Below, piece after piece: positions 26,937 to 35,522 of a DNA stretch of 64,000 nt. The notes under the pieces are model-generated. The model saw nothing but the letters and a program-made list of their open reading frames with translations. It was not told the DNA's origin and searched no databases. The DNA is from PLOWO2-12-38-17 sp963709355 (GTDB lineage: Bacteria; Planctomycetota; Brocadiia; Brocadiales; Brocadiaceae), in NCBI GenBank assembly GCA_963709355.1, contig CAVPVY010000005.1:2728001-2792000 (forward strand), in the 5' to 3' direction. Position 1 is the stretch's first letter. Every line of letters begins with the position of its first letter. The position numbers were made by a program, and so were the translations under genes.

Positions 26937-27989
26937 ATGAATTCCACGTCAAAGACTTCAAAAATTAGCTCTTCTATAATTTCCTCAAACAATTCTACCA
27001 GAGATAGTTTGAAACGCTTTGGGGACAAGCGTATTTCTGATTTACTTGTTGAATCTCGCAATATAAATGTACACAAACAGCGTGTAAGAGAATTTATAAT
27101 AGAGAAATTGGTTTTCATCGGCGGTTTGACAGCCATTGTATTTATTGCACTGATTTTTATTTTTTTATTTAAGGAAGGTGTCAGGGCATTTTTCCTAATT
27201 AAACCAATGGAGTTTATTGGAACGCACATCCTTGATTTTGATAATAACCGTGTTTTCGCATGTATGTGGCAGCCTGTAGGTGAGCCGGGGAAATTTTCAA
27301 TAGTTCCTTTGCTAATTGGCAGTTTTCTTGTGGCAGTGCCTGCTACAGTAATTTCTACCATACTTGGTGTGGGATGTGGGATTTACTTGGCAGAGATTGC
27401 GTCCTTTAGAATGCGAGAAATTATTAAACCTACAATTGAACTTCTGGCAGGTATCCCCACAGTGGTAATAGGTTTTTTGTGTTTAACGCTGCTTGCAACT
27501 TTTATACAAAATGTTTTTCACACGACCTTCCGTTTGAATGCCTTTGTAGGGGCTATAGGTGTTTCTCTGGTTATAATTCCAGTAGTTGCTTCAATTACTG
27601 ATGATGCACTGCGTGCGGTGCCTTCTGAATTAAGAGAGGCATCCTACGGGCTTGGCGCTACAAAATGGGAGACGATATGGAAGGTTGTTGTACCTGCGGG
27701 AATTTCAGGCATTACGGCATCCATTATACTTGGAATGGGACGCGCCCTTGGTGAAACCATGATTGTTATAATGGCTACAGGTAACGCAGCGCTGGTTACC
27801 GGTAATATATTTTCCAGTGTACGGACAATGACGGCAACTATTGCTGCTGAGTTAGGGGCAGTTCCACAGGGAAGTGCACAATATTATGCATTGTTTCTTA
27901 TAGGTTCGGTACTTTTTTTAATAACTTTTGTATTGAATTTAATTGCCGAGATAATTATTAACCGGATGCGAAAGAAGCTAAAGTTATGA
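26937..27989 (+). CDS. pstC: Phosphate ABC transporter permease PstC
   Basis: A 350-residue permease. The first 45 residues are Ser/Thr-rich and unusual, then comes REFIIEKLVFIGGLTAIVFIALIFIFLFKEG and about six membrane helices. The EAA loop reads PSELREASYGLGATKWETIWKVVVPAGISGI, and GRALGETMIVIMATGNAAL is the PstC hallmark. It takes up phosphate with PstA and PstB. It is the first gene after the Pho box; no pstS is in the window. Confidence 0.94.
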   Translation: MNSTSKTSKISSSIISSNNSTRDSLKRFGDKRISDLLVESRNINVHKQRVREFIIEKLVFIGGLTAIVFIALIFIFLFKEGVRAFFLIKPMEFIGTHILDFDNNRVFACMWQPVGEPGKFSIVPLLIGSFLVAVPATVISTILGVGCGIYLAEIASFRMREIIKPTIELLAGIPTVVIGFLCLTLLATFIQNVFHTTFRLNAFVGAIGVSLVIIPVVASITDDALRAVPSELREASYGLGATKWETIWKVVVPAGISGITASIILGMGRALGETMIVIMATGNAALVTGNIFSSVRTMTATIAAELGAVPQGSAQYYALFLIGSVLFLITFVLNLIAEIIINRMRKKLKL

Positions 27990-28915
27990 CGATAAAGAAA
28001 CGGAATATTTTTAATGCCTTCTTTCAGGGTTTGTGTCAGGGTATGGCTTTTCTTGTTATAGCAGTCCTCATTGCAATACTTGTTAAGATTGTAATGAGCG
28101 GTGCGGGAGTTATTAATTTGCAGTTTCTGATAAAAGAACCTACAGAAGGAATGACTAAAGGCGGAATCTTTCCTGCAATCTTTGGCACAATTTGCATTAC
28201 CGTGATGATGATTATTTTGGCAATTCCGGTAGGGATTTCGACAGCAATTTATATTACGGAATATGCTGGAAAGGGATTACTGGGTAGGATTATTCGTGCA
28301 TCAATCAACAATCTTGCGGGTGTACCCTCGATTGTATTTGGATTGTTTGGAGTTGGATTTTTTATCCTGTTTGTTGGACGTGGGATTGATAAAATTGCAG
28401 GATTTGAGCTATTGTTTGGCCAGCCGGCGATGATATGGGCTGCTTCAACACTTGCTCTTCTTGTTTTACCGGTAATTATTGTTTCTACTGAAGAGGCAAT
28501 GAATAGCGTTCCGGTGAGTTTGAGAGAGGCTGCCTTTGGGCTTGGCGCTACGCGGTGGCAGGTGATTAGAAATATTGTCTTACCGCAGGCAAGGTCTGGG
28601 ATTCTTACAGGGGCAATACTTGGTATCAGCCGTGGGGTTGGTGAAACCGCACCAATTTTATTTACTGGCTGTGCTTATTTTTTGCCGCGTTTACCGGTAT
28701 TTACAATTCCATATATAAACATACCTATCATAAACCCCCTTGATCAATTCATGGGACTTTCATATCATATTTTTATTATGGCGACGCAATCCACAAATAT
28801 TGCTGAAACGAGACCTATCCAGTACGGGACGACGCTTGTTTTGATTGCCTTGACATTTCTTCTGAATCTTTCTGCCATTATCTTTCGCATTTATTTCAGG
28901 AAGCGTTCAAGATGA
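27986..28915 (+). CDS. pstA: Phosphate ABC transporter permease PstA
   Basis: A 309-residue permease overlapping pstC by four bases (ATGA). Typical sequence includes GGIFPAIFGTICITVMMIILAIPVGISTAIYITEYA, NNLAGVPSIVFGLFG, the EAA loop PVSLREAAFGLGATRWQVIRNIVLPQARSGILTG and ISRGVGETAPILFTG. Six membrane helices are apparent. It forms the channel with PstC. Confidence 0.95.
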   Translation: MTIKKRNIFNAFFQGLCQGMAFLVIAVLIAILVKIVMSGAGVINLQFLIKEPTEGMTKGGIFPAIFGTICITVMMIILAIPVGISTAIYITEYAGKGLLGRIIRASINNLAGVPSIVFGLFGVGFFILFVGRGIDKIAGFELLFGQPAMIWAASTLALLVLPVIIVSTEEAMNSVPVSLREAAFGLGATRWQVIRNIVLPQARSGILTGAILGISRGVGETAPILFTGCAYFLPRLPVFTIPYINIPIINPLDQFMGLSYHIFIMATQSTNIAETRPIQYGTTLVLIALTFLLNLSAIIFRIYFRKRSR

Positions 28916-29697
28916 ATATTGAACAGGATATTAAAGAGAATCAGAAAACCAAGATAAAGCTGGAGAATGTATCATTTTACTATGGGAAATACAGGGCGTT
29001 AGATAACGTATCCCTGGGGTTTTATGAATGTAAGGTTACGGCTATTATAGGACCTTCAGGCTGTGGAAAATCTACTTTAATTAAATCTGTCAATCGTATT
29101 TCTGAAATTACAAATGAAGTAATCATAGAGGGAAAGGTCTTGCTGGATAATAAAAATGTTTACGACAGGGATGTTGACCTTGTTGATTTGAGAAGGCGTG
29201 TTGGTATGGTGTTTCAGAAACCAAATCCATTTCCAAAATCTATTTACGATAACGCGGCTTTTGGTCCAAGACTTTATGGGATGAATGACAGAAAGCGTCT
29301 GGACGAAATTGTGGAATATAGTTTAACAAAATCTGCGCTCTGGAATGAAGTTAAGGACAGGCTGAATCATAGTGCAATTGAGCTTTCGGGGGGACAACAA
29401 CAGCGACTTTGTATTGCGCGGGCGCTGGCGGTTGACCCTGAAGTGTTGCTGATGGACGAGCCTTGTTCGGCGCTTGACCCTACGGCAACCGCTAGGATTG
29501 AGGAACTTATTGAAGACCTAAAAAAATACTACACAATAGCGATTGTTACCCATAATATGCAGCAGGCGGCGAGGGTTTCCGATTATACTGGATTTTTATT
29601 GAACGGACAGTTAATAGAGTATAATATAACTACCAAGATATTCACAAATCCTGATAAGGCTGTTACGGAAGATTACATAACAGGACGATTCGGATAA
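28912..29697 (+). CDS. pstB: Phosphate ABC transporter ATPase PstB
   Basis: A 261-residue ATPase with Walker A GPSGCGKS at 47-54, RRVGMVFQKPNPFPKSIYDNAAFGPR (PstB-specific Q-loop region), signature LSGGQQQRLCIARAL and Walker B VLLMDEPCSALDP. IAIVTHNMQQAARVSDYTGFLLNG closes the domain. It overlaps pstA by four bases. Confidence 0.96.
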   Translation: MNIEQDIKENQKTKIKLENVSFYYGKYRALDNVSLGFYECKVTAIIGPSGCGKSTLIKSVNRISEITNEVIIEGKVLLDNKNVYDRDVDLVDLRRRVGMVFQKPNPFPKSIYDNAAFGPRLYGMNDRKRLDEIVEYSLTKSALWNEVKDRLNHSAIELSGGQQQRLCIARALAVDPEVLLMDEPCSALDPTATARIEELIEDLKKYYTIAIVTHNMQQAARVSDYTGFLLNGQLIEYNITTKIFTNPDKAVTEDYITGRFG

Positions 29698-29699
29698 TT

Positions 29700-30377
29700 A
29701 TGCATATGGAAAGACATTTTGATCAACAATTAGGAGCGCTCAGAAAAAATCTCATTCAGATGGCATCGTTGGTAGAGATGGCAATCGCAGACGCTATAAA
29801 ATCCCTTATTGAACGGGATAGCAAACTGGCGCAGGGTGTCATAAAAAGAGACGAAGACATTGACTCGCTGGAATTAGAGATTGACAAGCAATGCGTGGAT
29901 TTGCTTGCATTGCGGCAGCCCCTGGCTATTGACCTCCGGTTTATTACTTCGTCAATCAAGATTACAAATAATCTTGAGCGTATGGGAGACCTTGCTGTGA
30001 ATATTGCTGAGCGTGTTATTCCGCTTAACCAAGAACCCCAGTTAAAACCACTTATTGATATACCCATGATGGCTACTATCACGCAGACAATGGTTAAGGA
30101 CAGTATTGACGCCTTTGTGAACCGCGATACAGAACTTGCAAGATCGGTGTATGAACGTGATTCCACGGTTGATGCCCTTAACGACCAAATATTCCGCGAA
30201 CTATTAACTTATATGATGCAGGACCCGGGAAATATAACACGTGCCGTCCACCTTATACTAATTTCACGCCACCTTGAAAGGATTGCAGACCATTCTACTA
30301 ATATTGCTGAAGAGGTTGTATATATAGTTAAGGCAAAGGTAGTTAAACACAGAAGTTATGTGTTAGAAGAGTCGTAG
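29700..30377 (+). CDS. phoU: Phosphate-signalling regulator PhoU
   Basis: Two three-helix PhoU domains with the metal-binding E/DxxxD patterns: DIDSLELEIDKQCVDLLALRQPLAIDLRFI in the first and ERDSTVDALNDQIFRELLTYMMQDP with LILISRHLERIADHSTNIAEEVVY in the second. PhoU links PstSCAB activity to the PhoR kinase. It lies two bases after pstB, the usual operon end. Confidence 0.95.
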   Translation: MHMERHFDQQLGALRKNLIQMASLVEMAIADAIKSLIERDSKLAQGVIKRDEDIDSLELEIDKQCVDLLALRQPLAIDLRFITSSIKITNNLERMGDLAVNIAERVIPLNQEPQLKPLIDIPMMATITQTMVKDSIDAFVNRDTELARSVYERDSTVDALNDQIFRELLTYMMQDPGNITRAVHLILISRHLERIADHSTNIAEEVVYIVKAKVVKHRSYVLEES

Positions 30378-32659
30378 TGATTAAAAAAGACACAAACATT
30401 CCATATTCTCAGAAGAGACATTCTCAAACACTTGTTTCCAGGTTTGTATATATAATTTTAGTAATCCTACCTCTGTGCGCCTTTCTCAATACACTATTTA
30501 ATGGATTTGTTTACGACGATATTAGTGTATTGGAAGAAAATTATTTTATCCGTAATCTTGGTAACATACCGAAGGTCTTCAGTAAAGACTATTTTCGCCT
30601 TGCCAATGAATTAAGCTACCGTCCTGTCGTAACTCTCAGTTATTTTATTGACTATGCAATTTGGCGATATAATCCACTTGGATACCATCTTTCCAATATT
30701 ATTCTCCACGCGGCCAATTGTATTCTATTGTACCTTATAGTGGTTCAACTCATAAGGGTACGTTTAGCGGCAGTATTTTCAGCAGTAATATTCTCAATTC
30801 ATCCATGCACTACAGAGGCAGTAAATTGTATCAGTTACAGGGAAGATATTTTCGTTGCCACCTTTTCATTTCTTGCTTGTCTTTGCCTTATCAAATCAGT
30901 TCGTATATACCATTACAGGTGTAAAACAAGTACTTCTTACCATGTAAAAACAGAAAATCAGCAGGCTGACGGGTGGTGTTCGCAAACATTTGCATCGAGA
31001 TATTGGATGTGGATTTATTATGCGGGGTCTCTTATATTTTATTTGCTCAGTCTGCTTTCAAAAGAATCCGCAATTGTAGTGCCACTGTTTATCCTATTGT
31101 ACTGGTTCTTGTTCAGGAGGAAATCAGGTCCTTCACTTAATTTAAATCAAAGTGAAAACAAAAATTCTGTTATTCATGCACTATCTGAGGATAACGAGTA
31201 TAGCAGTCATTCGAAATTGGGATGGATTAAGTATTTCGTAACCTATTTTCTCGGTTACATTCTTGTGAGTATTTTTTACTTATGTATCCGTTTTCTTGTG
31301 TTAAAAAATCCGCTTGAAATGTCGGCAAGCTATGTAAAGGGAAGTATACTGATAAACTTCATGACAATGAGCAAAGTTTTATCTTCATATATAAAACTCA
31401 TGTTCTTACCGACTCATTTAAGTGCTGATTATACTATTACAGAGGTTTTGTCTGCCTTTGATGTTTCCTTTGTTATAAGCAGTATCTTACTCACCGCAGT
31501 AGGTGTAATTATTTTCAAGACTGTAAATAAAACTAAAGCTTATAGTCTGTTTATGTTGTATTTTTTTGTATCATTGTTGCCAGTTCTTAACATTGTGCCG
31601 ATTGGCCACATAATGGCAGACCGCTATCTATATTTGCCCGTTGCAATGTTTTGTCCTGTTATAGGGGGATTATTATTTTACAACAGGCCTTCTCGATTAT
31701 CTGTTGATATACAAAGGAAATTACCCGTTTATAGTTACTACAGTGTATTAACGAGGAATTATATTGTTATTCCTGTTGTGTCAATAATATGCATCACTTT
31801 TTTTGTAAGAACCGTGCTAAGAAATATGGTCTGGAGAAGTGAGTTTGTATTCTGGACAAAAATCCTGAGTGAACAACCTGGTAACTGGGATGCGCATAAC
31901 AATCTAGGAAGATATCTCTTTAATCAGGGAAGGATTGATGCGGCAATTGATGAACTGGAGACGGCAGTTAAGTTAAAAGAAAATTTTCCAGAAGGACATA
32001 ATAGTCTGGGTACAATGTATATAGAGAAAGGGCTTATTGACGAAGCTATTATTGAGTACAGGAAGGCATTAAAGTACACGCCTGTATTTCCTCATGCATA
32101 CTATAATCTTGGGAATGCCTGTGTTAAGAAGGGCTTGATAGACGACGGTATAGCCTTTTTTAATAAGGCAATTAGTCAGGGTATGTACGCCCCTCAGGTC
32201 TTTAATAATCTTGGCAGCGCGTATCTGAAAAAGGGCATGATGGATGAGGCAATCGTGCAGTATCAAAAAGCATTATTAGTCTCAAAGGATTTTGCAGAGC
32301 CGCATAGTAATATTGGATATGTGTATACTGAGAAAGGGGAGTTAGATAGGGCATTGACTGAGCTTGAGGAGGCAATCAGGTTAAAACCTGATCATTCCAA
32401 TGCACATAATAATCTAGGTGTGGTTTATTGTCAGAAAGGATTATGGGATGCGGCGCTGAATGAATTTCAAAAATCTGTAATGTTTGATGCTAAAAATGCC
32501 AGTGCTCATAAAAATCTAGGTATGTTCTATTTTGCAAAAGGGAATAAACAGCTTGCACGGGAGCATCTTATACAGGCGTTTAAATATAACCCAAATTATT
32601 TAAAAGAACCCAGTGTCTTTGAAGCAGCTTTACAGCTGGGTTTAATAAAGAAACATTAA
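30377..32659 (+). CDS. TMTC-like polytopic membrane protein with C-terminal TPR repeats
   Basis: Residues 20-470 hold about ten membrane helices with an ArnT/PMT-like early loop (FNGFVYDDISVLEENYFIRN, SYRPVVTLSYFIDYAIW, YHLSNIILHAANCILLYLIV). Residues 490-740 are TPR repeats (DAHNNLGRYLFNQGRIDAAIDELETAVKL, NLGSAYLKKGMMDEAIVQYQKAL). The arrangement matches TMTC-type proteins, GT-C-fold O-mannosyltransferase relatives; the acceptor is unknown. Its GTG start shares one base with the phoU stop, so it is translated with the pst genes, an unusual companion. Confidence 0.75.
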   Translation: MIKKDTNIPYSQKRHSQTLVSRFVYIILVILPLCAFLNTLFNGFVYDDISVLEENYFIRNLGNIPKVFSKDYFRLANELSYRPVVTLSYFIDYAIWRYNPLGYHLSNIILHAANCILLYLIVVQLIRVRLAAVFSAVIFSIHPCTTEAVNCISYREDIFVATFSFLACLCLIKSVRIYHYRCKTSTSYHVKTENQQADGWCSQTFASRYWMWIYYAGSLIFYLLSLLSKESAIVVPLFILLYWFLFRRKSGPSLNLNQSENKNSVIHALSEDNEYSSHSKLGWIKYFVTYFLGYILVSIFYLCIRFLVLKNPLEMSASYVKGSILINFMTMSKVLSSYIKLMFLPTHLSADYTITEVLSAFDVSFVISSILLTAVGVIIFKTVNKTKAYSLFMLYFFVSLLPVLNIVPIGHIMADRYLYLPVAMFCPVIGGLLFYNRPSRLSVDIQRKLPVYSYYSVLTRNYIVIPVVSIICITFFVRTVLRNMVWRSEFVFWTKILSEQPGNWDAHNNLGRYLFNQGRIDAAIDELETAVKLKENFPEGHNSLGTMYIEKGLIDEAIIEYRKALKYTPVFPHAYYNLGNACVKKGLIDDGIAFFNKAISQGMYAPQVFNNLGSAYLKKGMMDEAIVQYQKALLVSKDFAEPHSNIGYVYTEKGELDRALTELEEAIRLKPDHSNAHNNLGVVYCQKGLWDAALNEFQKSVMFDAKNASAHKNLGMFYFAKGNKQLAREHLIQAFKYNPNYLKEPSVFEAALQLGLIKKH

Positions 32660-32939
32660 TTTTATACAAAGATGTGATATTAAAGATTAAAGATATATTA
32701 CACTCCCTAGCGATAATGATATGCTCTGTTTCTCTTTTAAATGATCAGAAATGATATATCTAAAAAATTTTTGCTGTGTGGTTACCGTTTAATAAATTTA
32801 GTATAATATATGTAATAACGATACATTCCATGTACCTTGGTAAATAACACAAGAGTAAATATGTATATCAAGTGTCTCTGAGTCACTTTTTCTTGACCAT
32901 AAATAAATTCTGGAGTAATATTAATACAGGAGGTGTAAA

Positions 32940-33248
32940 ATGATTGCTGAAATTAGCGTTGTTCCTATAGGCGAGGGAATTGAGCTCGCAAAACATATTG
33001 CAAAAGTGGTAAAAATTATTGACGAGAGTGGATTTGAGTACAAAATTAATGCTATGGGTACAGTTGTTGAGGGAGATAGCGACCATGTTTTTGACCTTAT
33101 TAAGAAATGTCATAATAAGATGTTAGAATCTGCAAATAGGGTGTATACAGTTGTGAAGATTGATGAAAGGAAAGACAAGAAGGGGAAGATGCTTGAACAT
33201 AAGATTCAGGCGGTAGAGAAAGAGCTTGGGAAAAATCTGAAAAAATAA
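32940..33248 (+). CDS. MTH1187/YkoF-family thiamine-binding protein
   Basis: A 102-residue ferredoxin-like protein of the DUF77/MTH1187 family: IAEISVVPIGEGIELAKHIAKVVKIIDESGF at the N-terminus, YKINAMGTVVEGD in the middle and YTVVKIDERKDKKG near the end. Family members bind thiamine or HMP-like ligands as tetramers; some serve ABC importers. CAGGAGGTG precedes ATG 32940. No transporter is next to it. The 280 bases upstream hold no gene. Confidence 0.85.
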   Translation: MIAEISVVPIGEGIELAKHIAKVVKIIDESGFEYKINAMGTVVEGDSDHVFDLIKKCHNKMLESANRVYTVVKIDERKDKKGKMLEHKIQAVEKELGKNLKK

Positions 33249-33285
33249 ATGTGATTTTTTTCGGTGTCGTTTGTGAGGAATAAAA

Positions 33286-33900
33286 ATGCGAAGTAAATTC
33301 CTAATGTACGGGATAATTATTGTGTTGTTTTTTTTATCGGGCATATTGAGTATTAATGTTAAGGGAGGAGGCGATATGCAATCTATAAAAAGTAAAAAGG
33401 TCGTGATGATTATTGCAAGTAATAATTTCAGGGACGAGGAATTACTGAAGCCTAAGGAGGTTTTAGAAAGAAATGGTGTAGCGGTAACAGTTGCTTCTTC
33501 TTCGTTGAATGAATCAACAGGTATGTTAGGGGCAAAAATAAAGCCGGATATTTTATTTATTAATATAAATGTAGCAGATTACGATGCAGTTATTTTTGTT
33601 GGTGGTTCTGGTGCCACTGAATACTGGGATAACCCCACTGCCCATAAGATTTCAAAAGATGCATATAGTGCCAAAAAGATTGTCGGTGCCATCTGTATCG
33701 CACCAGTAACTCTCGCAAAGGCAGGTCTGCTAAAGGACAAAAAGGCTACCACGTATTCTTCCACAGTGAATGATTTAAAATCTGCTGGTGCAAAATATAC
33801 CGGCGCAGATGTTGAAAAAGATGGGAATATTATAACAGCCAGTGGTCCAGCCGTAGCACAAGAATTCGGTGAAACAATTCTAAAAGCGCTTGGCCAATAA
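33286..33900 (+). CDS. Exported DJ-1/PfpI-family protein
   Basis: An N-terminal signal peptide or anchor (residues 1-27, MYGIIIVLFFLSGILSI) precedes a DJ-1/PfpI domain with IFVGGSGATEYW, the nucleophile elbow VGAICIAPVTLA (Cys near 137) and KATTYSSTVNDLKSAGAKYTG. Family functions include glyoxalase, deglycase-like and chaperone activities; the periplasmic location is less common. The gene follows the thiamine-binding protein by 37 bases. Confidence 0.85.
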   Translation: MRSKFLMYGIIIVLFFLSGILSINVKGGGDMQSIKSKKVVMIIASNNFRDEELLKPKEVLERNGVAVTVASSSLNESTGMLGAKIKPDILFININVADYDAVIFVGGSGATEYWDNPTAHKISKDAYSAKKIVGAICIAPVTLAKAGLLKDKKATTYSSTVNDLKSAGAKYTGADVEKDGNIITASGPAVAQEFGETILKALGQ

Positions 33901-33955
33901 TTATAGTTGGGGTAGGGAAAATACATAAGTTAAATAATAGTATCCGGATGAAAAC

Positions 33956-34474
33956 ATGAAGAAGCACATATTGCTTACTGGCAAACCTGGTATTGGCAAG
34001 ACGTCTGTGATTAAAAAGATTGCATTAAAATTGAGTTCGGCTGCAGGGGGCTTTTTCACAGAAGAGATTCGTATTATGGGCAGACGTATGGGATTCAGGG
34101 TTGTTACTCTGGATGGTGAGGAAGGCATTCTTGCCCATGTAGATTGTAATAGTAGTTATAAAGTTGGTAAGTATCGGGTGGATGTTGATTCTTTTAATAG
34201 AGTTGCAATTCCAGCCTTAGAAAAGGCGTTGAAAGAAAAGCCTATTATTATCGTTGATGAAATCGGGAAAATGGAACTATTCTCGGATAAGTTTAAGGAA
34301 CTAATTAATAATATCCTTGATAGTGGAAAGTTACTTGTCTGTGTAATAATGGAAAACAGAGATGGTTTTACGGACAGGATTAAAAAACGTAATGACGTTA
34401 ATATATTAACGGTTGATTATAATAATAGAGAAGGTTTGGATGAGAAGGTAACTGAGCTTATGAAAGGGTGTTGA
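33956..34474 (+). CDS. THEP1-type nucleoside-triphosphatase (DUF265)
   Basis: A 172-residue P-loop NTPase with Walker A TGKPGIGKTSVI at about 8-19, GGFFTEEIR, GFRVVTLDG and Walker B IIIVDEIGKMELFS, all characteristic of the THEP1/NTPCR family. These enzymes slowly hydrolyse NTPs and related nucleotides; the cellular role is unsettled. Start ATG 33956, 55 bases after the DJ-1 gene. Confidence 0.9.
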   Translation: MKKHILLTGKPGIGKTSVIKKIALKLSSAAGGFFTEEIRIMGRRMGFRVVTLDGEEGILAHVDCNSSYKVGKYRVDVDSFNRVAIPALEKALKEKPIIIVDEIGKMELFSDKFKELINNILDSGKLLVCVIMENRDGFTDRIKKRNDVNILTVDYNNREGLDEKVTELMKGC

Positions 34475-34500
34475 AACAATTTAATATGGTATTTATAGAC

Positions 34501-34827
34501 TTATTTAGTAATGATGGTTTCTTTTATTATCCAGTCAAGATAACTTTTTGAACCACTTAAGACAGGAACTGCAATAATTTCCGGCACTTCATAACTGTGT
34601 AACTGTTTTATGCGTTTCTCAACAATATCGAATAATTCCTCTCTTGTTTTGAATATCATTAGTATTTCGCATTCAATATTTAATTTTCCCTGCCATTTAA
34701 ATATAGACTCAACTGTATTGATAATATTACAGCATGCGACATAACCTTCTTCTACAAGAGTTTGCCCTATTTTCTTTGCTTCATCTAAGGAGTTTGTTGT
34801 GGAAAATATTACAATTGCTTTTGACAT
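34501..34827 (-). CDS. cutA: CutA1 family divalent-ion tolerance protein
   Basis: A 108-residue trimeric PII-like fold: IVIFSTTNSLDEAKKIGQTLVEEGYVACCNII, ESIFKWQGKLNIECEILMIFKT and HSYEVPEIIAVPV are all CutA1 landmarks. The true role of the family (copper tolerance or signalling) is debated. It is the last gene of a tight minus-strand set (36835 to 34501), two bases after the gene before it. Confidence 0.93.
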   Translation of the reverse strand: MSKAIVIFSTTNSLDEAKKIGQTLVEEGYVACCNIINTVESIFKWQGKLNIECEILMIFKTREELFDIVEKRIKQLHSYEVPEIIAVPVLSGSKSYLDWIIKETIITK

Positions 34828-34829
34828 GA

Positions 34830-35273
34830 TTATAAGTTTAACACTTCTTTCTCAATTGCTCGTTTATCGCACAAGCCTCCATGCTTTTTTAAAAAAGATT
34901 CAATTTTTTCACTGCCTTCTTCATCTTTTGTTACATACATTAGTTTGCACCGGCATCCGTTTGCATTCTTACAACCAGAATTAGGAGGTCTTATATCGTT
35001 CAATATTCTATTATCAGGAAGTAAATATTTCCCATCCATAGATAGACATACCTTGCAAGTATCGTCGTCTTTTGTTGATGAATAAACTATATAAGCTATT
35101 TCCTTCTGGTATGAATCAAATTTGCCTTCTTTTTCTTCTTGATATTTTTTTTGAGTGCGGCTTTGTGAAGTGTTTTCTGCTATTACTGAATTTGACTTTT
35201 TACTCTTTAAACTACTTTTAATCAGATAATAGATTACATAGGCAGCGATTAGAATTACAAGGAGGCGCGTCAT
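34830..35273 (-). CDS. Small membrane-anchored protein with Mu-F-like cysteine motif
   Basis: I do not recognise this 147-residue protein as a whole. An N-terminal helix (residues 3-19) is followed by a charged linker, then DDDTCKVCLSMDGKYL and PPNSGCKNANGCRCKLMY. The pattern C-x2-C...LDGK...PP...C-x-C resembles the C-terminal zinc-like module of phage Mu gpF/minor head proteins (C-x2-C...DGK...PPxHPNCRC). Here it is tied to a membrane anchor in a non-phage operon between an 81-residue membrane protein and cutA. Confidence 0.6.
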   Translation of the reverse strand: MTRLLVILIAAYVIYYLIKSSLKSKKSNSVIAENTSQSRTQKKYQEEKEGKFDSYQKEIAYIVYSSTKDDDTCKVCLSMDGKYLLPDNRILNDIRPPNSGCKNANGCRCKLMYVTKDEEGSEKIESFLKKHGGLCDKRAIEKEVLNL

Positions 35274-35276
35274 GAA

Positions 35277-35522
35277 CTATACTGTACCCTTGGGCTTCCT
35301 TAACATAAATAAAAATAAACCTCCTACAACCAGTACAGCCTGTGTCAATACGATACTTTTGATCCAAAATGCAAAGCATTTCCATATTAACTCAGAACCC
35401 TTCACGTGTTCAATTGCCAAGGAAATGCGTGTAAAAGTGTAAACGGCAATCATTGAAATAATTATTGCCATGATAATTACAATAATTACCTTTAGTGTTT
35501 GTTTCATAACTTTATTTTTCAA
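35277..35522 (-). CDS. Small two-helix membrane protein of unknown function
   Basis: An 81-residue protein with two predicted membrane helices (about residues 11-30 and 52-73) and a short basic tail (LRKPKGTV). No family is recognised. Its ATG overlaps the stop of the TPR lipoprotein gene by four bases and its stop lies three bases before the next gene, so it is clearly part of the operon. Confidence 0.6.
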   Translation of the reverse strand: MKNKVMKQTLKVIIVIIMAIIISMIAVYTFTRISLAIEHVKGSELIWKCFAFWIKSIVLTQAVLVVGGLFLFMLRKPKGTV

